Shown: positions 22,471-34,681, counted from the stretch's first letter. The stretch is DNA of 64,000 bases from Gordionus sp. m RMFG-2023 (GCF_954871325.1 NC_088775.1:61047561-61111560); one strand, 5' to 3'. Notes: generated by a model not told the origin, from the sequence alone. Numbers and translations are program-made.

Positions 22471-23110
22471 TTATTCCCCCAAAATATTCCATAAATTATT
22501 AGGCGGTCCAATTTTCACTATCCAATTCCATCCCATTACCGTTTCTACCTCCTCTAAAACCCATAAATCTAAAAATTGAATCGTATCTCTTACCACTACT
22601 GGTAGATTGACTTTTCCTAAAACTACCATATCAGATCCATCAAATTGTTTAACCGTCATTCTTTCCTTTATTATACACTCATTTGGCCACAACTTATTCA
22701 CCAATTTATATCTCATGACTGAGATTGTCGCTCCCGTATCAAGCAACATCACAATCTCTTTATTTCCTACGGTCACATTTACCCCTGGACATGAATCAAA
22801 ATCCATATTGTTTACCAGTATCAAATTTGCTCATATCATTCAAAATATTTCTTCTAAATCATTTTTTAACAACGCATCTGATTTTTATCCCTTTCCATAT
22901 TTATTTCATTATTTTCCACAATTACATCTGACATCATAACACATGTCACATTTATTTATTTTATGCAGTTTTCACTAACTTTATATATTAAACTCCTTAC
23001 TCCTACTTTCTTCCCTTCTTCCCTTTCCACATCATTCTTATTTATAATATTATTTATTTGCCTTTGAGAATTTTCCAAAATGAAATTCCCTAATATTGCA
23101 CCTTTCCCAT
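22471..23110 (-). pseudogene. Fossil retropepsin (protease) region of the old LTR element
   Basis: The minus strand encodes an aspartic protease with LLDTGATISVM and, downstream, KQFDGSD and VMGWNWI. The element at 1456-8519 has FDTGAS, KQFDGSE and IMGWDWI at the same spacing, so both belong to one family. Element B interrupts the sequence just upstream, between the protease and the zinc knuckles at 28601. Broken fossil. Confidence 0.8.
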
Positions 23111-23118
23111 CATATAGT
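23111..23118. repeat. 8-bp target duplication, left (CATATAGT)
   Basis: Identical to 28593-28600. Both lie directly outside the terminal inverted repeats of element B. Confidence 0.92.
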
Positions 23119-23132
23119 TAGTGTTGTTAAAC

Positions 23133-23340
23133 GGCTAAGCCGAGTCGACTTAGCTACGACTCGAGCCTAGTTTCTAGTCGATAAAACGGCTCAGACTCGA
23201 GTCGACTAAATGAGCCGCATTAGTCGACTCATTTAGTCGGCTCACTTAGTCGGCTCGCTTAGTCGGCTCACTTAGTCGGCTCGCTTAGTCGGCTCGCTTA
23301 GTCGGCTCACTTAGTGGACTCAGAGGTTAGCTTGAGTTTA
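23133..23340 (+). repeat. Left subterminal 13-bp repeats of element B
   Basis: About seven tandem copies of TTAGTCGGCTCRC (23232-23325), preceded by more divergent GAGTCGACT words. They are G+C-rich islands in AT-rich DNA, and likely transposase-binding sites by analogy with other hAT elements. Confidence 0.85.
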
Positions 23341-23904
23341 ATTTAAATTTAGAGTCAAAATTTATTTTTATGTTATTAGATATTTTAAATAATAATGTAG
23401 AATTTTATTTATTTATTTTTAGTGAAATAATTTATTTTATTTATATTTAATGTTAATATTTTATTATTAGCAAACAAAAAATTTTTTTAAATTTTATTTC
23501 AAATATGTTTTGATCTTATAATAAAAATGGATTTATTTATTTGATTTTTTTTAAATAAAAAAAAATTCATATTTTCGAGCTAAAAATTTTAAGCAAAAAA
23601 TAATTTTTGAACAAAAATATTGAAACATATTTTGTTGATTTTTTTAATAAATTTTTAACTTTTTTAAGAAATACTTTTGTTAATTTTATCATAAATAAAT
23701 AATCTTTTTAGGTCAAATCTTCTATAGTTTTTTTATTTTTATAAATATATCTATATTTTAAGTTTATTTTATTATAAGAGGTGGTTTTTCTAAATAATTT
23801 TTTTATTAATATATCTATATTTTAAGAATATATACTGGTTTTTCTTTTTCTAATTAATTTTTTTTATAAATTATTTTTTTATTAATATTTATGTCAAACT
23901 TTTT
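23341..23904. other. Left AT-rich arm of element B
   Basis: Inverted copy of 27865-28440 (for example ATAATGTAGAATTTTATTTA versus its complement near 28370). No gene. Confidence 0.75.
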
Positions 23905-25000
23905 TTAATGCGACAATTGTCATAATAGTTATTTTTAAAGTTTTTCGAATTTTTTTGACGTAAATTGGCTTAAGCTTTGCTAACATGTTTAAATAAAATT
24001 TTAGTGAAGATGTAAGATAGATAAAATTGTCATAATCGTTGTTTTTAAAGTTTTTCGAATTTTTTTGACGTAAATGGGCTAAAATAAGCATTGCTAACAT
24101 GATTAAATAAAATTTTAGTGGAGATGTACCATAGATAAGTGACAATTGTCATAATCGTTGTTTTTAAAGTTTTTCGAATTTTTTTGACGTAAATGGACTA
24201 AAATAAGCATTGCTAACATGATTAAATAAAATTTTAGTGGAGATGTACCATAGATAAGTGACAATTGTCATAATCGTTGTTTTTAAAGTTTTTCGAATTT
24301 TTTTGACGTAAATGGGCTAAAATAAGCATTGCTAACATGTTTAAATAAAATTTTAGTGGAGATGTACCATAGATAAGTGACAATTGTCATAATCGTTGTT
24401 TTTAAAGTTTTTCGAATTTTTTTGACGTAAATGGGCTAAAATAAGCATTGCTAACATGTTTAAATAAAATTTTAGTGAAGATGTACGATAGATAAGTGAC
24501 AATTGTCATAATCGTTGTTTTTAAAGTTTTTCGAATTTTTTTGACGTAAATGGGCTGAAATAAGCTTTGCTAACATGTTTAAATAAAATTTTAGTGAAGA
24601 TGTACGATAGATAAGTGACAATTGTCATAATCGTTGTTTTTAAAGCTTTTCGAATTTTTTTGACGTAAATGGGCTAAAATAAGCATTGCTAACATGATTA
24701 AATAAAATTTTAGTGGAGATGTACCATAGATAAGTGACAATTGTCATAATAGTTATTTTTAAAGTTTTTTGACGTAAATAGGCTAAAATAAGTATTGCTA
24801 ACATGTCTAAATATAATTTCAGTGAAGATGTACCCTAGAAAAGTAACAATTATCATAATAATTATTTTTAAAGTTTTTTTAATTTTTTTGACTTAAATAG
24901 GTTAAAATAAGTATTGCTAACATATCTAAATAAACCTTCAGTGAAGATGTACCCTAGATAAGTGACAATTGTCATAATCATTATTTTATAATTTTATTGA
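23905..25000 (-). repeat. Left satellite array of element B
   Basis: About nine units of ~119 bp, opposite in orientation to 25310-27870. Outer units are nearly identical; the two or three nearest the core are more divergent, as in arrays homogenised in their middle. Confidence 0.9.
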
Positions 25001-25309
25001 TGCAAATCGATAAAAATATAGATTTTAATCATGTTAATTTAAGCTCGCGTGTTGTTATTATGGCATTTATATAACAAATTGTTTAATTAATTAAAAAGTA
25101 AATGTTCATGAATTATAATTTTATTCATATAAATAAAACTTATATTTTATATATTCGTTTGTTTAAATCAATTTATTTTATATTAACCTATTAAACAATT
25201 AATTTAAGAATGTATATAAATTGTTAAAATTTATTAGATAGTGAATGATAAAAGTTATATATTTAAAATAAAATTGTACCTTTATATTATCATCATCTTA
25301 TGCCTATAG
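25001..25309. other. Single-copy core of element B
   Basis: Lies between the inverted arrays. AT-rich, with no gene or RNA structure recognised apart from loose inverted AT words. Confidence 0.6.
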
Positions 25310-27870
25310 CCTTGCCAGCAATACTTATTTTAGCCTATTTACGTCAAAAAAATTTAAAATTAACTATTATGACAATTGTCATTTATCTAGGGTACATTTT
25401 CATTAAATTTTTAATTTATCATCTTAGCAATCTATATTTATGCCCGTTTGCGTCAAAAAAATTTAAAAAACTTTAAAAATAATGATTATGACAATTGTCA
25501 CTTTTCTAGGGTACATCTTCACTGAAGTATTATTTAAATGTTTGCAATACCTATTTTAGCCTATTTAGGCTAAAAAATTAAAAATATTGAAAATAAAAAT
25601 AACGATTATGACAATTGTCATTAGAATTTATTTAGGGTACATCTTCATAATTTTTAATTTAACATGTTAGCAATCTATATTTATGCCCATTTGCGTAAAA
25701 ACTTTAAAAATAACGATTATGACAATTGTCACTTTTTCAGGGAACATCTTCATTGAATTTATAATATAATATCTTTACAATATAAATTATATTATAACCC
25801 TTTTGTGTCCAAAAATTTCAAAAATCTTAAAAAATAACGCATATGACAATTGTCGCATTAAAAAAAAGTTTGACATAAATATTAATAAAAAATAGAAATA
25901 AATTAAAAAGGTATAACTAAAATAAATAAAAGTTAAAGAAAAATTTAAAAAATATTATGATTTTCTTAGTACATCTTCACTAAATTTTTATTTAAACATG
26001 TTAGCAATGCTTATTTTAGCCCAATTACGTCAAAAAAATTCGGAAAACTTTAAAAACAACGATTATGACAATTGTCACTTATCTATGGTACATCTTCACT
26101 AAAATTTTATTTAAACATGTTAGCAATGCTTATATTTTAGCCCATTTACGTCAAAAAAATTCGAAAAACTTTAAAAACAACGATTATGACAATTGTCACT
26201 TATCAAGGGTACATTTTCACTAAAATTTCATTTAAACATGTTAGCAAAGCTTATTTTAGCCCATTTACGTCAAAAAAATTCGAAAAACTTTAAAAACAAC
26301 GATTATGACAATTGTCACTTATCTATCGTACATCTTCACTTAAATTTTATTTTAACATGTTAGCAATGCTTATTTTAGCCCATTTACGTCAAAAAAATTC
26401 GAAAAACTTTAAAAACAACGATTATGACAATTGTCACTTATCTAGGGTACATCTCCACTAAAATATTATTTAAACATGTTAGCAATGCTTATTTTAGCCC
26501 ATTTACGTCAAAAAAATTCAAAAAACTTTAAAAACAACGATTATGACAATTGTCACTTATCTAGGGTACATCTTCACTTAATTTTATTTAAACATGTTAG
26601 CAATGCTTATTTTAGCCCATTTACGTCAAAAAAATTTGAAAAACTTTAAAAACAACGATTATGACAATTGTCACTTATCTAGGGTACATCTCCACTAAAA
26701 TATTATTTAAACATGTTAGCAATGCTTATTTTAGCCCATTTACGTCAAAAAAATTCGAAAAACTTTAAAAACAACGATTATGACAATTGTCACTTATCTA
26801 GGGTACATCTCCACTAAAATATTATTTAAACATGTTAGCAATGCTTATTTTAGCCCATTTACGTCAAAAAAATTCGAAAAACTTTAAAAACAACGATTAT
26901 GACAATTGTCACTTATCTAGGGTACATCTTCACTTAAATTTTATTTAAACATGTTAGCAATGCTTATTTTAGCCCATTTACGTCAAAAAAATTCGAAAAA
27001 CTTTAAAAACAACGATTATGACAATTGTCACTTATCTAGGGTACATCTCCACTAAAATATTATTTAAACATGTTAGCAATGCTTATTTTAGCCCATTTAC
27101 GTCAAATAAATTCGAAAAACTTTAAAAACAACGATTATGACAATTGTCACTTATCTAGGGTACATCTCCACTAAAATATTATTTAAACATGTTAGCAATG
27201 CTTATTTTAGCCCATTTACGTCAAAAAAATTCGAAAAACTTTAAAAACAACGATTATGACAATTGTCACTTATCTAGGGTACATCTTCACTTAAATTTTA
27301 TTTAAACATGTTAGCAATGCTTATTTTAGCCCATTTACGTCAAAAAAATTCGAAAAACTTTAAAAACAACGATGACAATTGTCACTTATCTAAGGTACAT
27401 CTTCACTAAAATTTTATTTAAACATGTTAGCAATGTTTATTTTAGCCCATTTACGTCAAAAAAATTCGAAAAACTTTAAAAACAACGATTATGACAATTG
27501 TCATCTAGGGTACATCTTCACTAAAGTTTTATTTAGACATGTTAGCAATGTTTATTTTAGCCTATTTACGTCAAAAAAATTTAAAAACAATGATTATGAC
27601 AATTGTCATTTATCTAGGGTACATCTACATTAAATTTTACCTGTTAAAGAAACATATTTTTGCCCATTAGCGTCACAAAAAAATCTTATATGTTCAAAAA
27701 TATACCTACCTATTATGATAATTATCATTTTTCCAGGGAACATCTTCATTGAATTTATAATATAATATATTTACAATATAAATTATATTATAACCCTTTT
27801 GTGTCCAAAAATTTCAAAAATCTTAAAAAATAACTATTATGACAATTGTCGCATTAAAAAAAGTTTGACA
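25310..27870 (+). repeat. Right satellite array of element B
   Basis: About twenty units of ~119 bp (units start at about 26891, 27010 and 27129). Each holds ATTATGACAATTGTCA. The array is interrupted at 25856-25975 by sequence that otherwise marks the outer border of the array (compare 27850-27890), so two arrays appear to be joined. Units between about 26568 and 27300 alternate in a three-unit pattern. Confidence 0.92.
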
Positions 27871-28440
27871 TAAATATTAATAAAAAAATAATTTAGAAAA
27901 ACCACCTCTTTTAATATACTTAAAATATAGATATATTTTAAAAAAAAATTATTTAGAAAAAGAAAAACCACCTCTTTTAATATTCTTAAAATATAAATAT
28001 ATTTATTAAAAAAATATTTAGAAAAAGCCACCTCTAATAATAAACTTAAAATATAGATATATTTATAAAAATAATATAAAAAAACTATAGAAGATTTTAC
28101 CTAAAAGATTATTTATTTATGATATAATTAAAAAAAGAATAAAATTTTATGATAAAACAAAAGAATAAAATTTCTTCAAAAAATCAGCAAAATATGTTTC
28201 AAAAATATTTTTTGCTTAAAATTTTTAGCTCAAAAATATTAATTTTTTTTTATTTAAAAAAAAATCAAATAAATAAATCCATTTTTTTATAATCAAATCA
28301 AAACATATTATTTGCATTAAATAAAATATAAATAAAATAAATTATTTTACTAAAAATAAATAAATAAAATTCTACATTATTATTTAAAATTTCTCAATAA
28401 CATAAAAATAATTTTTGGCTCTAAATTTAAAATAAACTCA
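27871..28440. other. Right AT-rich arm of element B
   Basis: Mirror image of 23341-23904. It includes a local triplication of AAAACCACCTCTT-type sequence at 27896-28035. No gene. Confidence 0.75.
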
Positions 28441-28592
28441 AGCTACCCTCTGAGCCCACTAAGTGAGCCGACTAAGCGAGCCGACTAAGTGAGCCGACTC
28501 ATGCGGCTCCTTGATCGGCTTGAGTCGGAGCCGTTTTTTACGACTACGACTCGAGTCGCAAGTCGTAAGAACTCGACTTTTTAACAACACTA
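28441..28592 (-). repeat. Right subterminal repeats and terminal inverted repeat of element B
   Basis: About four copies of the 13-bp unit in the inverse orientation (GTGAGCCGACTAA), then GAGTCG words and the terminus TTTAACAACACTA. The array is shorter than on the left. Confidence 0.85.
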
Positions 28593-28600
28593 CATATAGT
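28593..28600. repeat. 8-bp target duplication, right (CATATAGT)
   Basis: Exact match to 23111-23118. Confidence 0.92.
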
Positions 28601-29560
28601 CATCCCACTGGACAATCCTTGGCAAAATGTCCAATATCTCGACATTTGAAGTATGTAATATTCCCAACATTCTTTCATCAAATCCTTTTTCGGTACTTCC
28701 CTTTCATTTTTACTATGTGAATCAAATCTATTCTATGAACATTTATTTCGCCCTTGTCCCTATTTTCCACATTTTTCACAAACAACCATTCTATGTGTAT
28801 CCTCCACTAATTTATACGCTGGAATATAGCAACCCTCTATACCATGCCCCTTATTTTCGCATCTTTTAACAGCTGGTAAGGTCTTTTGAACTATCCTTTC
28901 ATTAAAATCCCTGCTTATGTGGCCAAATTTTTCACAGTTGAAACACGTTTCATTCGATAACGTTTGATTTATTTTTTCCTTACAATTTCTGCTGATGTGG
29001 CCATATTTTCCACATGTAGAACACGTTTCATTTGATCCCGTTCCAATGGACCAACCCCTTCTATTCTCCCCCCTTTCTTCTTTATCTATAAATTTACGTT
29101 ATATCTTTTATTTGCCTCATCCAATTTCTTCAATTTTTCATGCATTTCCATTTTTTCTTTCTCTTTGTTTTCTCTTTCTAAATTTTTCCTTTCAATTTTT
29201 TTAATATTTTCAATTTCTATTTCTATTACCATATCATATTTATTATTTCAACTTCATCATTTTCAAATCCCATATTTTTATTTTTCGTATCAATTTATTT
29301 TTTTATTTTTCAGTATCTTAAATATTTGGTTTATTAATAATAATTTCAAATTTTCTCTTTTCAAAAACGCTAAAGATATCCGTTTTTAATATTCTATTTT
29401 TTTTCATATTACTTTCATTAAATAATTTCTCCATCTCTTTTTTAAATTTATCAAATTTTTCATTCTTTTCTGCTTCCATTTGTTTTAACATTTTTATTTC
29501 TTTTTCTATACCAAAAAAAACAACTATACTCCATAATATTAAATTATCGCCACTCCAAAG
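28601..29560 (-). pseudogene. Fossil gag region with several zinc knuckles and coiled coil
   Basis: On the minus strand, from the right: a Lys/Glu-rich coiled-coil stretch (for example MLKQMEAEKNEKFDKFKKEM near 29490), a long A/G-rich region, then a series of CCHC-type knuckles (CSTCGKYGHISRNC near 29015, CFNCEKFGHISRD near 28945, and YFKCRDIGHFAKDCP near 28640). Four or five knuckles is more than usual. Broken fossil, separated from its protease by element B. Confidence 0.7.
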
Positions 29561-29697
29561 TAAATACTTAATTGAGAAACATTTCTAATCTCAAAATAGT
29601 TATACGTTTTTATACTTTTTTTATTAAACATTTTAGAATTTTATCTTTATTTAAGATTTCTTATACTCAAGATTGATTCTTATATAATTTACAATAA

Positions 29698-29850
29698 ACT
29701 GATTAGTAACTTATGATACTTACTAAAATACTAAAATAAAATGAGACGCACTACAGTTTTTTGTTTTATTTTATATAAACTTCAATAATTTTCACTATAT
29801 AAAAATTCACAATATTTAAAATAAAATAAAACGATATTCCAAAAGAAAAA
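29698..29850 (-). repeat. LTR-like direct repeat, right copy
   Basis: See 13774-13930. It lies upstream of the gag region on the minus strand, where a 5' LTR is expected. Confidence 0.5.
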
Positions 29851-30169
29851 AATTTTTATTTTTAAGAAATTGTTATGTAAAACTAGAATAAAATTATCTA
29901 TAATCTCGTAATATATCTTAATGTACTATATTTAATGTAAATATTATCTGGCAGAAGCATTTCTGTCAATTTATTATAAAATCTTTTTGACATTTTATTT
30001 AATAATTTAGCATATTTGCTATCTTCAAAACAATTTAATTTTAAACGTCTTGAAACTGGTTCAGCAACTATTCTTACAACTTTGAAATAAATATTCAAAG
30101 TTCTTGATTTACAAAGATATGCCAAGATTGTAGGATAACTTTGGCTAAAAAATATATACCTCGTATAGT
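29851..30169 (-). other. Unassigned, with an unidentified 100-residue frame
   Basis: A minus-strand frame at 29898-30200 includes VVRIVAEPVSRRLKLNCFED and SKYAKLLNKMSKRFYNKL. It is open for 100 codons, which is long for this base composition, but I recognise no family. It could be a host exon or transposon remnant. Confidence 0.25.
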
Positions 30170-31600
30170 GACCCTTTTTCAGGTTTACCGGGATAGGCAA
30201 TTTTCCCTTCTAATCTCCTTTCCATTTTCCGCGATCCTGGGCATCACCACGGTTTAACCTAGTATTACCATCTTCGCTGTTATCTGTTCATCCTTTCTAT
30301 TTCGACACCCTTGACTGGCTATCGATCATTATCAAATAGTAACCGTTATGTATTAAACCCATTATATCCATATGTGACTCGCTCCATGGGTCTTCCGAAT
30401 AATAAGGCGCTCTGTTTCTATTGTACTCAGCACAGCTCATGTTAAGATTTTCTATTTTACTTTCCATATCTGGTCAGTAAACATTTACTCCAATATGTCC
30501 CTTGTTGAGTTATTGGATTATCATATAACGTAATGTCTCGCAATCACTATCCCTTCCTTCTTAAAATATACGACATCATATACTACATAAACGATTTCAT
30601 TCTTGAAGAAGAATCTCAATACTACAGAAAGTACAATATCTTTCCTCCCTTTTTTTTATATACCCATGAATACTATTTAATACCCCCTCCCTCGATGTTT
30701 CTCCTTTGATGCTTATTATATTGAATGGAGGATCCTTGGTTGTAGTTATTACTATCGCTCCTTCTTTAAAATTCATTAGTTGTAATAGTTTCCTTGAAAT
30801 ATCGGCTATCTTTTCTTCATTTTTCCTATTCACGATTAGATACTCGTACCCTTATTACCCATCGATTGGAGAGCCTTATTCCTGCTTTCTGTTATGTTGT
30901 TTAAAAACTTGAACTCATGGTTAGTGATCTGGTAAAAGTTCTTTCATTTATATATTCTTTGAATTTGTTTTTCTCAATCATCGTCAAGGACCTGATCATA
31001 TAGGCTATCGAGTGCCAATTCCCTATTTCCTTTTCATTGCAAAACTGCTCCACTTGCATATCCCTAGTCATTGATCACGCTTGTCTCTGCCTTATCGCTA
31101 TAATAACATAATGTCGGATCTTTGGTAGGCCATATTTATGTCCCAAATGTGTTTCGTATTTCTTTATCTCATTACCAAGTCGACCAGTGGGCTACTATCC
31201 TTGCATAATCTTTTATAAACTTATTATATTAATTCATCAAACCGATAAATGATCTGACCTCTCCTTTCGTATTCAATGGTTTACATTTTAAACTGCTTCT
31301 ATCTTGCCTACTCTTTTCTCACTTATAGTGTGTTCTAGGACAATTGGTGTTTTCTCTCAAACTCACTCTTCTCACAGGTTGCTTTTGAGCCCCACCCCTC
31401 TATTTTTCTACTTACTTGCTTTATTGGTTCATCATGTTCTAATTCTCCGGGGTTCTATTGATTAATTACATATTTTTAAATCCTTTGGCGTGATAAATAA
31501 TCGAACATTTCCCTACATCGAATATAAGCGTCTTCTCGTCCTGATCATCTTGTGGGATATATTTCTTTTTAGCTCAGTATTCGAGTTATAATTATATTGA
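30170..31600 (-). pseudogene. Third LTR retrotransposon fossil (RT to integrase)
   Basis: The minus strand retains an RT/connection block (TKGEVRSFIGLMN near 31240) and an integrase block (RAPYYSEDPW … HMDIMG … NGYYLIMIDSQSR near 30400). These are typical Ty3/gypsy sequences but differ from the pol at 3784-7027. Reading is broken many times, no LTRs were seen, and it is probably the oldest LTR element here. Confidence 0.65.
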
Positions 31601-31833
31601 AATTAATTTAATCGTCCATTCTTTTATATGAATCTCAGATGAGTCTATTTAGTAACCCCAAAATGCTTTATCATATGCATCACTTATAAATGCATAATTT
31701 AAGCAGGTAATGATAGCACCTGATATAATCTGACCTTTCACTTCTCGTTTTATGTGAAGTGCACGTGCAGTCGAGCAAAAATTTTTTTTAAATATTAAAA
31801 TATGCAGATATTATATAATCCATGAATGTGAAT
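31601..31833. other. Intergenic sequence
   Basis: Nothing recognised. Confidence 0.35.
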
Positions 31834-32109
31834 TGGAGGTCGCCCAATGCCTGAAGCCAATTATTTTCGGGCCGGGACGGATAAATTGTGTGCAAGCTGC
31901 GGAACCGAAGTTTTGAAATTTTCTTAAACCAAATAATTAGAAATCTATGTAGTTTTTCTTTATAAAAAATTATTACTGAATGGGCGGAACACTTATAGAG
32001 AATATATTTTACGAACCAAGGCGGGCAAGTTTAATCAGGGATTGGGCTGAAAAAGCTGATAAAAAATCCACTGGCTCGTATGGACTGGGTCGGACTGCGC
32101 CAACCTCTA
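31834..32109. mobile_element. Short non-autonomous hAT-like element
   Basis: The ends TGGAGGTCGCCC and GCGCCAACCTCTA are imperfect inverted repeats, flanked by ATGTGAAT (31826-31833) and ATTTGAAT (32110-32117), an 8-bp duplication with one mismatch. The interior has scattered GGGCCGGGAC / GACTGGGTCGGAC words and no coding frame. Confidence 0.65.
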
Positions 32110-34681
32110 ATTTGAATAGTAAACAAATATTTTTATAAATTATTTATAATATTACCCAAAAGTTTTCTAAAAATCAAGATCTAATTATATAAGTACACTA
32201 TTTCCAAATATGGAATTTCAACGAAATAAATAATCATGGGATAACGAAGGGGCTTTGAAATTTTTTGCCTTTATGACCAATTCCAAACAACGTTTTTTCA
32301 AAGCGTTCTACGAAGCAAATTTTTCGCAATATTTTTTTTACTTCCAAACAGCAAACGATTTTAATTATGCAGCTGATTTTTTATATTATAAAATATTTTA
32401 AAACATTTTTTAATAAATATGTGCATAAAAGTAATATATCTCCAAGAGACCAATGTTACTTAAAGCTAATATTATTTACTTACTCATATTTAAAAACCAT
32501 TTAAAGTACCTGAAACCAGGACCAAATTATTTTCAAATAGTCTATACAAACAGAATAAGCAATGAAAATTTAGAGGGATGAGTTATCTAAAAAAAAAGAT
32601 TAAAAGACTTTTATAAATAGAGGGATGAGTTATCTAAAAAAAAGATTAAAAGACTTTTATAAATAGATGGATTTTTATTATAATATTATTCATCAGATAA
32701 GTTTATATATTTTTATTATAAAATCTACATTAATCATAAATAATGTAGGCAAAATATCTTAAATATACATGTTTTACATAATTGAAATAAGAGATGCATT
32801 TAAGAAAATATAAGAGATAAAGATAGAAAATTTGTTGATGTTGATTTATAAAGAATGAAAATTATACTAAGTGCATTCTTCATAACTTTGTAATAAATAA
32901 TTTGCAAGATCTTTATTTGTATATGTATAAAGTAATTGTTTATAATATTTCAATAAATACATGCAAATTGTATAAAATTTCTAAAAGTATGTAAAAAAAT
33001 ATTACGAAAACAACATAATATGCATCAAGGTACTGTAATTGTTTTATGATATTCTGGGATAATTATAATATCTGATCTGCTAAATATTCATTTAATTTAA
33101 AAAACTGATAAATTAGTAAAAAAAACATTTTTTTGGATTACTAAAATACGCATCTTCGATAAAATAATGATGTTTAATTAATTAAAGTTTATAGACAAAA
33201 AGATGTTAAGTAAACTCAACAAGATATGATGTAATATCAAACTATTTTGCCTTTTAGCTTATAAAATTTCTAATATTTTATTTGAATAATTACGTTTTCT
33301 GATTTAAAATAATTGCATAATTTAAGAAAAAAGTTCACTTCAATCGTATCAGACGCCATTTAATCGTTCATAAATATCAAAATGGTTAGATATTAGATGA
33401 AACTCAATCGTATGCTTTAAAAAATTGTTGTGTTTGGAAGGATAAACATGTATATTTGTTTTTTCTCGCTTTGAAAAAACGCCTTATTTGGAAATGGTAT
33501 GGTAAGCTAAGCGAACTAACTTCAGTTGCAAGAATATATAAAGATTTAATACTTGGCTAAAAGGATTGAAGATTTGTTTTAAATATTTGTTGCAGATCTT
33601 AAAAATGTAGATGATGCTCAAGGTGTTTGCGAAGAAACTGTAGATAAACACATATCTGGATGTTAGATGAATTTATACCGCGTCCTAATACAGCTACTTA
33701 TTAATCTATATATTGTTTTGTATATATTTTCTTTATCGATTACTCAAATTTTCTGAAAGAACATTCAGTAAGTTAAAAAAATATATTCGAATTTTCGAAT
33801 CGAGTAATGGTATTATTTTTATTCATACGAATCTAATAATTCCTTTTCTTATTCATATAAATACGATTCATAGAATATTTGGTTCTAAAATTAAAAAAGT
33901 ATAAAAATGGATCACTAAATTAAAATAATGAAAAGTTCCACTTGGAACATATTGAATATATAATTATTAATTTTTTAAAAAATTTCTACGAATAATTTAT
34001 TTTTATATAATTTCGAATACTTACTGATAATTTCAAATATTTGTGAATGAATTCTAATATTTTCAAATAATTCGATTGAAGAATGAAGAAGCTAAAAATA
34101 CGAGTTGAATATAGAATAAATTGTTTTAGGTATATGTAAATCTTAATAATATCGGTTGAGCAATTTTTACAGTTTTATCATAAAATACTGATTATTAAGA
34201 AATAACTAAATAGAAAATCAAAACAAATTTATAAATTGAATTGTATGATTTCGATAAAATTTTATATGAAGATTATAAAATAAAAACGAAATGGTCATTA
34301 GATTTTATACTACCTGAAGGGGTAAAAAGCGCACGAATCAGCCATGTTTATCCTTATGCAGTTTAAATTGCATTTCTATTATAACCTTATCATATTTAAA
34401 GTTCATGATAGTACAATATAGAACAACATGGCTATCATTTACTTAAAACGCTATATAATAATATATATTGCTATAAATAATTTAATGTTGTTACAAATAC
34501 TAATAGCCACTTTACAACAAAATTTCTACAACCAAAACTACATTGGTTGGAGGGGGGGATTAATTTTCGTATTTCAAATGACTGAAATTTTTTTTTAAAG
34601 TTTTTAGTCGATTTAGTTAGTTATTGGACATTCTAAAATTGTCAATAAATATAAAAATACTTTTTACAATTATATTAAAAG
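32110..34681. other. AT-rich region upstream of and within the TFIIF-alpha gene
   Basis: No exon could be assigned with confidence; earlier exons of the TFIIF gene may lie here or further left. A 47-bp unit is tandemly duplicated at 32573-32666 (starting GAGGGATGAGTTATC). ATTCGAAT-type words cluster at 33780-34080 and resemble the small element at 44072-44397. Confidence 0.4.

Larger units (their letters stand above)
23119..28592. mobile_element. Giant palindromic hAT-like element B (5.47 kb)
   Basis: The ends are TAGTGTTGTTAAA (23119) and TTTAACAACACTA (28592), flanked by a perfect 8-bp duplication, which is the hAT signature. Inside, from each end: 13-bp subterminal repeats, a ~550-bp AT-rich arm present in both orientations, then ~119-bp satellite arrays running head to head (23905-25000 and 25310-27870) around a core at 25001-25309. 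There is no recognisable protein, so it must have been moved by a transposase encoded elsewhere. It inserted into the gag/protease junction of the old LTR element. Confidence 0.9.
13774..29850 (-). mobile_element. Older LTR retrotransposon, dispersed by nested insertions
   Basis: Gag-like and protease sequence on the minus strand (28601-29560 and 22471-23110) belongs to the same family as the element at 1456-8519, judged by matching protease motifs. A ~150-bp direct repeat at 13774-13930 and 29698-29850 (sharing TGAGACGCAC and ACTATATAAAAATTCACAAT) brackets the whole and may be what is left of the LTRs. Reverse transcriptase, RNase H and integrase were not found, so much of pol is missing. 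The element is broken many times and is interrupted by element B, a Helitron-like element, a DNA transposon and a LINE. It is clearly older than the element at 1456-8519. Confidence 0.5.

Noticed and set aside
25310-27870. CRISPR-like array
   Set aside because: Repeats are ~119 bp with no unique spacers, in a eukaryotic genome; they are satellite DNA.
23119-28592. Helentron or DINE-like element because of internal tandem repeats
   Set aside because: A perfect 8-bp target duplication and true terminal inverted repeats fit hAT and not rolling-circle elements.
33597-33665. Possible exon after TTGCAG (DLKNVDDAQGVCEETVDKH)
   Set aside because: The acceptor looks fair, but the frame ends in a stop after 23 codons and matches no part of TFIIF-alpha that I know.
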